A DNA stretch of 64,000 bases from Gammaproteobacteria bacterium. Its GTDB lineage: Bacteria; Pseudomonadota; Gammaproteobacteria; SZUA-152. The DNA is taken from contig DROS01000066.1 in assembly GCA_011321815.1 (NCBI GenBank), positions 33,186 to 97,185 on the forward strand. Reading direction: 5' to 3'. Positions 1 through 7,987 of this stretch are shown in pieces; the first letter of the stretch is position 1; each line of letters begins with the position of its first letter. The translations under genes were made by a program, and so were the position numbers. The notes under the pieces were generated by a model. That model searched no databases, had not been told where the DNA came from, and saw only the letters and a list, made by a program, of their open reading frames with translations.

Positions 1-1106
1 ATGTGGCTGGTGAGTTTGGCGGCAAAATAATAACGCAGATATTCCGGGTCGAGGTGATCCAGATAATGGCGTGCGTTAATAAAGGTGCCACGGGATTTGG
101 ACATTTTCTGACCGTTTATGGTCAGAAAGCCGTGTGCGTAAATGGCGGTGGGTGTGCGCATATTCGCGCCTGCCAGCATTGCGGGCCAGAACAGGGCGTG
201 GAAGCTGATGATGTCTTTGCCGATGAAGTGGTACAGTTCGGCGTCGCTTCCGGGCTTGAGGTATTCATCAAAATCGAGGTGATCACTGCGGTCGCAAAGA
301 TTTTTGAAGCTGGCGAAGTAACCCACAGGGGCATCCAGCCACACGTAAAAGTATTTGCCCGGCGCATCGGGAATCTCGAAGCCAAAGTAGGGCGCATCAC
401 GGCTGATGTCCCATTCGCGCAGCTCTTCGTTCAGCCATTCATCCAGTTTGTTGCTGACTTCGGGTTGCAGGTGCCCGGCGCGAGTCCACCCGGCCAGCAT
501 GTCCTGAAAATCGGCCAGCTTGAAAAACAGGTGCTCGGATTTTTTGCGAACGGGTGTGGCGCCGGATACCGCCGATACCGGGTTGAGCAAATCCGTGGGG
601 TCGTAAGTGGCGCCGCAGGCCTCGCAATTATCGCCGTATTGATCGTCAGTGCCGCATTTGGGGCAGGTGCCGCGTACAAAACGATCAGGCAGGAACATCT
701 CTTTTTCCGGGTCATAAGCCTGCTCAATGGTACGGCTGACGATGTGGCCGTTTTCTTTGAGACGGCTGTAGATGGTCTCTGCCAGTTCGCGGTTTTCGTT
801 GCTGTGGGTGCTGTGGTAATTGTCGAAGCCGATGCCGAAGGCGGCAAAGTCTGCACGATGCTCCTCGCCGATGCGCGCTACCAGCGCTTCCGGTGTGATG
901 CCTTCATTTTGTGCGCGCAGCATAATCGGCGTGCCGTGGGCGTCGTCCGCACATACGTAAATGCACTGGTGACCGCGCATTTTCTGGAAGCGCACCCAGA
1001 TATCGGTCTGGATATATTCCACCATGTGACCCATGTGGATACTGCCGTTGGCGTAGGGCAGGGCGCTGGTGACAAGGATTTTGCGGGACGCGGAGGTTGT
1101 GCTCAT
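1..1106 (-). CDS. metG: methionyl-tRNA synthetase, N-terminal part (cut by window edge)
   Basis: Class I aminoacyl-tRNA synthetase that charges tRNA-Met in the cytoplasm. The reading begins [20 protein letters not shown]. The HIGH-type signature is present as HMGH (residues 24-27). A four-cysteine zinc knuckle (CPKC...CEAC) lies near residues 145-160, and the KMSKS loop is near residue 333. These are hallmarks of the MetG type with a zinc insertion. About 368 residues are visible; the anticodon-binding region and any C-terminal dimerisation domain lie beyond base 1. It is divergent from mrp, a common gammaproteobacterial arrangement, and the 193-bp gap must hold both promoters. Identity is certain; only completeness is unknown. 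Confidence 0.97.
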   Translation of the reverse strand, partial: MSTTSASRKILVTSALPYANGSIHMGHMVEYIQTDIWVRFQKMRGHQCIYVCADDAHGTPIMLRAQNEGITPEALVARIGEEHRADFAAFGIGFDNYHSTHSNENRELAETIYSRLKENGHIVSRTIEQAYDPEKEMFLPDRFVRGTCPKCGTDDQYGDNCEACGATYDPTDLLNPVSAVSGATPVRKKSEHLFFKLADFQDMLAGWTRAGHLQPEVSNKLDEWLNEELREWDISRDAPYFGFEIPDAPGKYFYVWLDAPVGYFASFKNLCDRSDHLDFDEYLKPGSDAELYHFIGKDIISFHALFWPAMLAGANMRTPTAIYAHGFLTINGQKMSKSRGTFINARHYLDHLDPEYLRYYFAAKLTSH

Positions 1107-1299
1107 GGGGGATTGTCTGCCTGTCTGGATGCTGGATGATTTGTTGCTTTTTGCAACTAATAGCCGGAAAACCTTGTGGTTACTGGCTTTTTATGCAAAA
1201 GGTAATATTACGATGCACTGATAAATTGTGTAAACTCGCGTTTCTATTTATTAAGTCCCTTATTTCTTTACAAAACAGTTGTGAACAGGAGCAGTGAAC

Positions 1300-2391
1300 A
1301 TGAGTAGCGTCACTCGTGAGCAGGTTGAGTCTGCGGTTAAACAATATATCGATCCCTGCTTGCAGCAGGATCTGGTGAGCGCGAAGTGTATCAAAAACGT
1401 TGCCATCGAGGGTGATAAAGCCACCATTGATGTGCAGCTGGGTTTTCCCGCAAAAGGACACGAGGCGGCGTTGGTGGACAAGGTAAAAGAGCTGGTCGTC
1501 GCTATCGACGGTATCAGTGACGCGACGGTCAATGTCAGCACCAAGGTCGAGGCACATACGGTCCAAAAAGGTGTGAAGCCGATCAATGGCGTAAAAAATA
1601 TCATTGCCATTGCCTCGGGCAAGGGCGGTGTGGGCAAATCCACCACGGCGGTGAATCTGGCGCTGGCCTTGCGGGCCGAGGGCGCAACAGTGGGCATTCT
1701 TGATGCTGATATCTATGGTCCCAGCCAGCCGCGTATGTTGGGGGTGAGCGACAAACCGGAATCCAAAGACGGCAAATCCCTGGAGCCATTGATAGGGCAT
1801 GGTGTGCAGTCCATGTCCATCGGTTATCTTATCGAGGAGGAAACACCGATGATCTGGCGCGGCCCCATGGTGACCCAGGCGCTGGAGCAGTTGCTCAATG
1901 ACACCCGGTGGGATGATGTGGATTATCTGATTATCGACCTGCCGCCGGGCACCGGTGACATCCAGCTTACCCTGGCGCAAAAAGTGCCGGTGAGTGGTGC
2001 GCTGATTGTCACCACTCCGCAGGACATTGCCCTGCTGGATGCCCGCAAGGCGCTGAAGATGTTCGAGAAGGTGGACGTTGCTGTGTTGGGTGTGGTGGAA
2101 AACATGAGCATTCACATCTGTTCCGAGTGTGGTCACGAAGAGCATATCTTCGGTCAAGGCGGCGGGCAGAGTATGTCTGATGAGTATGATGTGGACTTCA
2201 TCGGCGCGTTGCCGCTGGACAAGCAGATTCGTGAAGAGGTGGATGGCGGCAAGCCGACTGTGGTGGCGGACCCTGACGGACGCATTACGCAGATTTACCG
2301 CGAAATTGCCCGCCGTGTTGCGGCCAAGCTGTCTTTACGCGCCAAGGAGTTCAGCGCCAAGTTTCCGAATATTGTGATTCAAAATAATTAA
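1300..2391 (+). CDS. apbC: Mrp/ApbC-type Fe-S cluster carrier ATPase
   Basis: P-loop ATPase of the Mrp/NBP35 family that carries or inserts iron-sulfur clusters into cytoplasmic apoproteins. Residues 1-90 form a MIP18/DUF59 domain. The deviant Walker A GKGGVGKST is at residues 107-115. The cluster-binding CxxC pair is C274 and C277 (ICSECGHEE). The 363-residue length is usual for the family. ATG at 1300 is chosen over the in-frame GTG at 1294 because an AGGAGC ribosome-binding site ends 7 nt before the ATG. It lies divergent from metG and upstream of dcd, from which it is separated by a palindromic repeat pair. Confidence 0.95.
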   Translation: MSSVTREQVESAVKQYIDPCLQQDLVSAKCIKNVAIEGDKATIDVQLGFPAKGHEAALVDKVKELVVAIDGISDATVNVSTKVEAHTVQKGVKPINGVKNIIAIASGKGGVGKSTTAVNLALALRAEGATVGILDADIYGPSQPRMLGVSDKPESKDGKSLEPLIGHGVQSMSIGYLIEEETPMIWRGPMVTQALEQLLNDTRWDDVDYLIIDLPPGTGDIQLTLAQKVPVSGALIVTTPQDIALLDARKALKMFEKVDVAVLGVVENMSIHICSECGHEEHIFGQGGGQSMSDEYDVDFIGALPLDKQIREEVDGGKPTVVADPDGRITQIYREIARRVAAKLSLRAKEFSAKFPNIVIQNN

Positions 2392-2405
2392 AACCACGAC
2401 GGTAA

Positions 2406-2466
2406 GGTGGGCACTGCCCACCAGCAAAGGTTGAATTGAACGTAACGGGTGGGCGATGCCCACCCG
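2406..2466. repeat. paired GGTGGGC palindromes (REP-like doublet)
   Basis: Two palindromes flank a 23-nt spacer. GGTGGGCACTGCCCACC is at 2406-2422 and the perfect CGGGTGGGCGATGCCCACCCG is at 2446-2466. Each can form a hairpin in RNA. The pair sits just after mrp and could also stop or stabilise its transcript. Related single copies lie near 15376 and 52974, which argues for an interspersed family and not a local terminator. Confidence 0.8.
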
Positions 2467-2481
2467 ACAAAAATAACCGTT

Positions 2482-2519
2482 CCCTCATCCCCCCGGGGAG
2501 AGGGTCAGGGTGAGGGGGA
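2482..2519. repeat. CCCTCAyCC / GGGTGAGGG interspersed repeat containing the dcd ribosome-binding site
   Basis: An imperfect inverted repeat runs from CCCTCATCCCCC through GGGGAGAGGGTCAGGGTGAGGG. This motif is common between genes in many proteobacteria. Its right end supplies the GAGGGGG tract that serves as the dcd ribosome-binding site. Confidence 0.6.
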
Positions 2520-2524
2520 AACAC

Positions 2525-3091
2525 GTGGGCATCAAAGCAGATAAATGGATTCGTCGCATGGCGGAGCAGCAGGGCATGATCGAGCCCTTTGAACCGGGAC
2601 AGGTGCGTGAGGCCCATGGGGGGCGTATTATTTCCTACGGTACCTCCAGTTATGGTTATGATGTGCGTTGTTCCGACGAATTCAAGATATTCACCAACAT
2701 CAACTCAGCTATTGTTGACCCCAAGGATTTTGCCGAAGAGAGTTTTGTGGATGTGAAGGCGGATGTTTGCATCATTCCGCCCAACTCTTTTGCGTTGGCG
2801 CGTACGGTGGAATATTTTCGTATTCCGCGTGATACGTTGACTGTTTGTCTCGGAAAATCCACCTATGCCCGCTGTGGCATCATCGTTAATGTCACCCCGC
2901 TGGAGCCGGAGTGGGAGGGCCATGTGACTCTGGAGTTTTCCAACACCACCCCGTTGCCTGCAAAAATATATGCCAACGAAGGGGTGGCGCAGATGTTGTT
3001 TTTCACTGGTGATGAAGAGTGCGAAACCTCGTACAAGGATCGTGGTGGCAAGTATCAGGGACAGACGGGTGTAACGCTGCCGAAAACGTAA
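2525..3091 (+). CDS. dcd: dCTP deaminase
   Basis: Deaminates dCTP to dUTP for thymidylate synthesis in the cytoplasm. The sequence (start [20 protein letters not shown], with [20 protein letters not shown] and [19 protein letters not shown]) matches the 188-residue pseudomonad type of Dcd. The homotrimer core segment [20 protein letters not shown] is intact. GTG at 2525 is chosen because it gives exactly 188 residues and begins V-G-I-K-A-D-K-W, matching relatives. GAGGGGG at 2512-2518 precedes it. A second GTG at 2510 would add five residues and has no separate ribosome-binding site. Likely co-transcribed with mrp. Confidence 0.96.
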   Translation: MGIKADKWIRRMAEQQGMIEPFEPGQVREAHGGRIISYGTSSYGYDVRCSDEFKIFTNINSAIVDPKDFAEESFVDVKADVCIIPPNSFALARTVEYFRIPRDTLTVCLGKSTYARCGIIVNVTPLEPEWEGHVTLEFSNTTPLPAKIYANEGVAQMLFFTGDEECETSYKDRGGKYQGQTGVTLPKT

Positions 3092-3118
3092 ATGTTATCC
3101 GTTTTTTTCAGTGCCGTT

Positions 3119-3457
3119 TTATTTCAGGTGGCACTGCCGGCACAATTCAGGGTCTTCCATGCGTAGTGCTGCGAAGGGTTGGTGTGGGTCATGGCAGGTG
3201 GCGCAACTCATTACCCCATCGTATAGCGGCAGGGTGTTGTCGGGCTCAGAGACGGGAATGTCTACTATATGCTCCCCGGCGGCGATGCGTTCGGCATGGC
3301 AGTCGACACAAAGGTCGGGTAAGGGGTTGATGAGATCGTTGGCGCCGGGTGTAGAGGTGGCGTGACAGTCGGTGCAGGTGTGGTCTGTGGCATTGGCGCT
3401 GGTGAATAAAGCGGCCAGCCAGATGGTCATCACAAGACTTTTTATCGTCATTTTCAT
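3119..3457 (-). CDS. small periplasmic tetrahaem c-type cytochrome
   Basis: A 112-residue secreted protein with signal peptide MKMTIKSLVMTIWLAALFTSANA and four CxxCH haem sites: CTDCH, CVDCH, CATCH and CRQCH. It belongs to the doubled-CXXCH/cytochrome c3-like class of electron carriers, and the specific partner is unknown. The start codon overlaps the stop of the DUF3108 gene by 4 nt (ATGA), so the two are translationally coupled. It is convergent with dcd, with 27 bp between the stop codons. The haem count is read directly from the sequence; the electron-transfer role is inferred. Confidence 0.85.
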   Translation of the reverse strand: MKMTIKSLVMTIWLAALFTSANATDHTCTDCHATSTPGANDLINPLPDLCVDCHAERIAAGEHIVDIPVSEPDNTLPLYDGVMSCATCHDPHQPFAALRMEDPELCRQCHLK

Positions 3458-4212
3458 TGTACGTTCCTTACTTTGGCCGCTGACAGGCTTTTGCTGGCCG
3501 GGGTGATGCCTGAGACTGACGTCAGTGTGGCTATTACCGGGCTGTCATCATTTTTTTGCTGTTCGATACGTACAGGTAAATAGCTTAATTGCCTGGCGCA
3601 CCATAGTGTGGTTTTTCGGCTGCCTTTGATGTAGCGCAAACGTATCGTGTCGAAGACCCCCAGCTTTGTGCGAATGCGTTCCTTGCCCACGACTTCAATA
3701 TCATAATATTTTAGCTTTCCTCCGTCGGCGACGGGATAGCGCAGTGTATTTTTATTGGTGGGCAGGTCCTGCATGATGCGCAGCTGATAAAGCAGCTTGT
3801 CCTGAGTGCCATGTTCCAGCGACATGGACCAGGGTTTTCCGTCAATGGTGTTGATCACCCGGTTTTTATCCCAGTCAAAATCCAGCTTCACGTTACGGTT
3901 TTTTTTGCTGCCACTGTTAAAAAAAGTGTAGTGCTCAGGCCGGGGCTGGCCGTGGAAAAATGTCCACAGGCTGCGCTCCACGACTTGTCCGTTGGTTAGC
4001 AGGCGGGCGATTCCTTTGGGGCGGGTGATGGATTCAAATTGATAGTACTCGCCATTGTGGCTGAGTACACGTTTGGTTTCGCCGATGGTCATGCCGGATG
4101 TTTTTACGGCATACACGGCAGTGAATTGTTGTGGTAACGGTGCCGCATAGCCCGGGTTTATCAGGAGCAGCGTGACAGGCAGCGTGAGCAGGCGAAGAAG
4201 GTGGCTAATCAT
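3454..4212 (-). CDS. DUF3108 family periplasmic protein
   Basis: A 252-residue protein with an N-terminal signal peptide ending near residue 24 (INPGYAA). The pattern is typical of DUF3108: FTAVYAVKTSGMTIGETKR at the start, YRDKxxxY-like beta strands, then KLKYYDIEVVGKERIRTKLG and a C-terminal LPVRIEQ segment. The family folds as a beta-rich envelope protein of undefined function. It overlaps the upstream flippase-like gene by 8 nt and the downstream cytochrome by 4 nt, so the three form one operon. Confidence 0.8.
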   Translation of the reverse strand: MISHLLRLLTLPVTLLLINPGYAAPLPQQFTAVYAVKTSGMTIGETKRVLSHNGEYYQFESITRPKGIARLLTNGQVVERSLWTFFHGQPRPEHYTFFNSGSKKNRNVKLDFDWDKNRVINTIDGKPWSMSLEHGTQDKLLYQLRIMQDLPTNKNTLRYPVADGGKLKYYDIEVVGKERIRTKLGVFDTIRLRYIKGSRKTTLWCARQLSYLPVRIEQQKNDDSPVIATLTSVSGITPASKSLSAAKVRNVQ

Positions 4213-5155
4213 GATTGGCCTCTCTCTCTACAGATACAGGGGCAGGCAATGCGGGCAGCAACAAGCTTAACGCACCAGAAAGCAGGGTGCAGCCCAATAC
4301 AAACAGATGCAGGTTTACTGCCGCTTGCAGGGCAGTTGCCGGGTCGATATCAAAGGGAGCCAGCCCGGCGACTACCCCGGCTTCGTATGTGCCCGCGCCA
4401 GCGACACCGTGGATGGGCAATACGCTGGTGAAATCACCCAGCGTGGCGCCAATCCATGCAGTGCCCAGCGGCATGTCGGAAAACAGGGTGAGAATCCAGG
4501 CAAATACCGCGAGCTTGATGGACCAGTTGAGCAGAGTCCACAACCAGGAACGCCAAAACAGGCGGGGTTGTTGTGGCAGGCTTTCCAGTATGCGCCGCAG
4601 GAAATGGCTTACCCGGCCATGGTGATGATCCAGGCGGGCCTGCCAGAAATTGGTGAGCCTGAAACCCAGCCAGGGCACAGTCATCCACAGTAGTCCCAAC
4701 ACCACCCCCAGGGTTTGACCGGCAAAGGGTTCGCTGATCACCAGCAGGGCAAAGGCAATAAGGGTGTGCAAATCCAGAAACCGGAACCACAGCAGACCGG
4801 GCACAGAGCGCACCACGGGTACCGAGAAACAACGTGACATCAGTACCGGGAAGGCTAGCTCGCCAGAACGCATGGGCAGCAGGTTGTTCAGCAGATTGTG
4901 TTGCAGGGAGAGACGCAGACATACGCCAAACTGGCCACGGGTGTCGGCGATGAAGTAATCATAGACCCGTAGCGCGCGCAGGGCATAACTCAAAAATATC
5001 AGTATAATGCCAGCGGCCAGATATCCGGGGGCGAGACTTAACCAGGGGCGCAGCAGTGCTGACCAGCCAATCCAGGTTTCCACAGCCAGCACCAGCCCCA
5101 GCAGCAGTACTGCACCGGCTACGTAGTGAAAGCCTGAGCGTTGCCGCTTTGGCAT
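4205..5155 (-). CDS. flippase-like inner-membrane protein (lysylphosphatidylglycerol synthase TM family)
   Basis: About 316 residues with roughly eight hydrophobic segments. Its features resemble the UPF0104/AglD/MprF transmembrane domain: LRLSLQHNLLNNLLPMRSGE and, near the C-terminus, LPIHGVAGAGTYEAG. Members move or attach lipid-linked groups; the substrate here is unknown. ATG at 5155 (MPKRQRSGF) is preferred. An upstream ATG at 5308 would add a charged 51-residue stretch and leave only 27 bp to the divergent glycosyltransferase start. Divergence from an ArnT-like gene suggests joint work on envelope glycolipids. Confidence 0.75.
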   Translation of the reverse strand: MPKRQRSGFHYVAGAVLLLGLVLAVETWIGWSALLRPWLSLAPGYLAAGIILIFLSYALRALRVYDYFIADTRGQFGVCLRLSLQHNLLNNLLPMRSGELAFPVLMSRCFSVPVVRSVPGLLWFRFLDLHTLIAFALLVISEPFAGQTLGVVLGLLWMTVPWLGFRLTNFWQARLDHHHGRVSHFLRRILESLPQQPRLFWRSWLWTLLNWSIKLAVFAWILTLFSDMPLGTAWIGATLGDFTSVLPIHGVAGAGTYEAGVVAGLAPFDIDPATALQAAVNLHLFVLGCTLLSGALSLLLPALPAPVSVEREANHD

Positions 5156-5335
5156 TGCGTCATTAACCGAATTTTTTACAGGATGATTTGCCAAGTGCGA
5201 TATGTCGTCTGCGAACGAATGTCTCTTTATACCATCTATTCGTATCAAACAGGCTGTTGAATAGGCCAGATAACCGAACACGCCGACTGAGACAGTTTTT
5301 ATCCGCAATTTGTTACTTTTTTACAAAGAGACCCG

Positions 5336-6907
5336 ATGCCCGTAATTAGCCCCCAACCCGCCAGTCATTTTACCTTACGTCTGCTGGCGCTGTTCGCTGT
5401 CGCGGTAAGCTTTTATCTGAATATTTATGCCGTGCCTTTGTTTGATCTTGACGAGGGCGCCTTCAGCGAAGCCACCCGCGAAATGTTCGAGCGCGGTGAT
5501 TTTATTTCCACCTATCTCGATGGCAAGCCGCGTTACGACAAACCTATTTTGATTTACTGGTTTCAGGCCGCCAGTGTGTTTATTTTTGGCATTAACGAAT
5601 TTGCTTTCCGCCTGCCCTCAGCGATTGCCGCTACTCTATGGGTGTTAGCGGTGTTTGCCTTTGTGCGCCGGGTACGTGACGAGCGTACCGGTTTAATGGC
5701 AGCCATTATCACCGCCACGGCTTTTGAAGTATCAGTGATGGCCAAGGCAGCCACGGCAGATGCACTGCTCAACCTGTTTATTGCGGGCTCCCTGTTTTGT
5801 ATCTACCTTTACTGGAAAGAACGCGAGCGCCGCTGGCTGTTGTCCACCTTTGCGCTCATCGGTCTGGGGTTTCTGACCAAAGGGCCGGTATCCGTACTGG
5901 TGCCAGTAGCGGTAAGCTTCCTGTTTTTTGCTGCCAGCAAGGAGCTGAAAACCTGGCTTAAGGTGGTATTCAACCCGTTGGGCATCGGTATTTTTCTTAT
6001 TATCGCCATGCCCTGGTATGTGGTGCAGTATCTTAAAGAAGGTGATGCCTTTATCCAGGGGTTTTTCTTCAAACACAATATTGATCGCTTCAGCAGCCCC
6101 ATGGAACAACACGGCGGTGGGGTTTTTTATTACATCCCCGTGGTATTGGTGGCAGTGTTGCCATTCACCACCGTGCTGATCAAGTCACTGTTGAACATCA
6201 AACAACTGTGGCGCGAGGAATTCACCCGCTTCGCCCTGCTGTGGTTTGCTTTTGTGCTGGTGTTCTTTTCTCTCTCCGGCACCAAGCTGCCGCATTATGT
6301 ACTGTACGGGCTGACCGGTACATTCATCATTATGGCGCTATGGCTGAACAAACTGGATGAATCCGGAGCGGGCACACTGAGTTCGCAACTGTGGCTGTTT
6401 ATGCCACAACTCATCCTGTTTGTCTTTTTGTTGTTGCTGCCGGAAGTGATTGCTGGCGCATTGCCTGCCATCAAAGATATGTACATGCGTGAAATGCTGG
6501 ATGAATACGAGTCCCAGTTCTCGCTAGCCTACCGACTGTTTTTTGTGGCGGCGATCATGTTTACCGTCTTCTGTATGGGCGAACGACGTTTCCTGCCATC
6601 GGAAAAATTACTGGCCAGTGGCGTGGTGGTTGCTTTTTCATTATCCATGTTTTTGTTACCTGTTATTGCTGGCCTGCACCAGGGACCGGTCAAAGAAGCC
6701 GCCACCATTGCCAAGCGCGACAACCTCACTGTAGTACGCTGGCGTCTCAACATGCCCAGTTTTAGTGTCTATACGCAACGTGTCACCGAAACACGCAAAC
6801 CCCGGCCGGGTGAAATTGTGCTGACCAAAAGTAAATATCTATCGCAATTGAATAACCCGGAAATTATTTATCGCAAAGGTGGTGTGGTGATGGCGCGAGT
6901 GGAGTAA
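5336..6907 (+). CDS. GT39/ArnT-like membrane glycosyltransferase
   Basis: A 523-residue polytopic inner-membrane protein of the GT-C fold, PMT/ArnT type. The first periplasmic loop carries the acidic catalytic motif F-D-L-D-E (residues 36-40) followed by EATREM. KPRYDKPILIYWFQ and a TKGPVSVLVP loop also match the family. Such enzymes use polyprenyl-phosphate sugars to glycosylate lipid A or other envelope acceptors; the actual sugar and acceptor cannot be read from sequence. It is divergent from the flippase-like gene and ends 5 bp before the convergent cupin gene, with no visible terminator between them. Confidence 0.88.
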   Translation: MPVISPQPASHFTLRLLALFAVAVSFYLNIYAVPLFDLDEGAFSEATREMFERGDFISTYLDGKPRYDKPILIYWFQAASVFIFGINEFAFRLPSAIAATLWVLAVFAFVRRVRDERTGLMAAIITATAFEVSVMAKAATADALLNLFIAGSLFCIYLYWKERERRWLLSTFALIGLGFLTKGPVSVLVPVAVSFLFFAASKELKTWLKVVFNPLGIGIFLIIAMPWYVVQYLKEGDAFIQGFFFKHNIDRFSSPMEQHGGGVFYYIPVVLVAVLPFTTVLIKSLLNIKQLWREEFTRFALLWFAFVLVFFSLSGTKLPHYVLYGLTGTFIIMALWLNKLDESGAGTLSSQLWLFMPQLILFVFLLLLPEVIAGALPAIKDMYMREMLDEYESQFSLAYRLFFVAAIMFTVFCMGERRFLPSEKLLASGVVVAFSLSMFLLPVIAGLHQGPVKEAATIAKRDNLTVVRWRLNMPSFSVYTQRVTETRKPRPGEIVLTKSKYLSQLNNPEIIYRKGGVVMARVE

Positions 6908-6912
6908 TTTCT

Positions 6913-7419
6913 TTAGCTGGCATCTTTATCATCCGGCGGCAGAAAGATACGTTGAGGTTCTTTGATGTCTGTTATATCCACCAGGTCCCATTGGCCGCTG
7001 TTACGGTATAGCCGTTTGTTTTTTTCCGGGTAATCCGCCACGTCCTGCTCCAGTCGCTGCCCCATTACCAGACATTGCAGCATCTCATCCCCATCGTTGA
7101 CGATATTGTGTGCCGCCGTGTTGCGTGGAAAGCCGAGAAAATCGCCCGGCCCTACAGTATGGTATTCACCATCAATGATGGCAGTGCCCCCGCCGGAGAG
7201 AATATAAACGCACTCTTCTTCGTAGAAATGCTTGTGGTACTCCGTTGTATCATGGCCGGGCTTCACACTGATAATGTGCACACCGAGCTGTGTCAGGCCC
7301 ACCGCATCACCAAGGGATTTGTTAATGCGAATGGCATTGGAATTGAGAAAATGAATTCTTTTTTCGCCGGGCATTGCAGCAATGTCGGTGGCTTTCAACA
7401 GGAGTTTGTGTTTATCCAT
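6913..7419 (-). CDS. cupin-domain protein
   Basis: A 168-residue single-domain cupin. The first cupin motif is visible as EYHKHFYEEECVYILSGGG and the second as GDFLGFPRNTAAHN, with His/Glu residues suited to one divalent metal. The spacing GDFLGFP...AHNIVN resembles uncharacterised sugar-isomerase-like or regulatory cupins. There is no DNA-binding domain. GAGAGG lies upstream of the ATG. No neighbour indicates a pathway, so substrate and role are unknown. Confidence 0.8.
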   Translation of the reverse strand: MDKHKLLLKATDIAAMPGEKRIHFLNSNAIRINKSLGDAVGLTQLGVHIISVKPGHDTTEYHKHFYEEECVYILSGGGTAIIDGEYHTVGPGDFLGFPRNTAAHNIVNDGDEMLQCLVMGQRLEQDVADYPEKNKRLYRNSGQWDLVDITDIKEPQRIFLPPDDKDAS

Positions 7420-7987
7420 TCCGGGTTTTCCTCTCGCTTAATACCAGTGATTATGGAAATTATAATGTGATAGAGAATATGACACTGCTCCATATTACTA
7501 CCATCCGGTATATTCGTAATCTTAAATGCCGTTAGCCTGGTTTTGCCGCTGTCTTTGGAAATTGTCAATAAAGGCCGTGAATTCATGGCATGCTATACGA
7601 GGCATGGCGTTGGGTATGTTGTGAGTAAGGTGCAACCCATAGGGGTGGCTGTTTTTTTTCCGCTTTGTGGGGTGTAAAAAATGGCTTCAGGGGATCTGGT
7701 GAACGTCAACAGATCTTGGTAATCACGCAGATTTTATGAGGTTTGGAGGCGAAGATAAGTACAGGGTATGCCGATATTTGTATATTTTATTGTCGATGGT
7801 GTGTGGCGCGCCGCAATTATGTTGAAGAATCAGCGGTGGTGGCCCGTTACTGCGTCAGTGAATGTCTCTGTTGTCGAATGATGATGATGAGGATGGTGAT
7901 GGTAAAAAATCTGATCTTCCTGTCGGTGAACAGGGTGGGAGACATTGGTTGTTACAGCAGTAGAAAAATATCAAAAACGAGCCGTAA
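7420..7987. other. 568-bp intergenic region between cupin and GGDEF-EAL genes
   Basis: This region separates divergent genes and should carry both promoters. It contains a GC-poor 7440-7560 segment, a T8 run near 7655, and A-rich DNA just before 7988. A short reading from a TTG at 7743 has no ribosome-binding site and no protein-like composition. No riboswitch consensus, including c-di-GMP-I, was recognised. Nothing else was identified. Confidence 0.5.

Noticed and set aside
3..1139. Long plus-strand reading of 378 codons opposite metG
   Set aside because: It mirrors metG on the other strand; only the minus strand gives synthetase motifs (HMGH, zinc knuckle, KMSKS).
1180..2157. 325-codon minus-strand reading opposite mrp
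   Set aside because: A shadow of mrp, rich in His and Gln and without any family motif.
7420..7987. Possible c-di-GMP riboswitch upstream of the GGDEF-EAL gene
   Set aside because: The conserved GEMM core words were not found on either strand.
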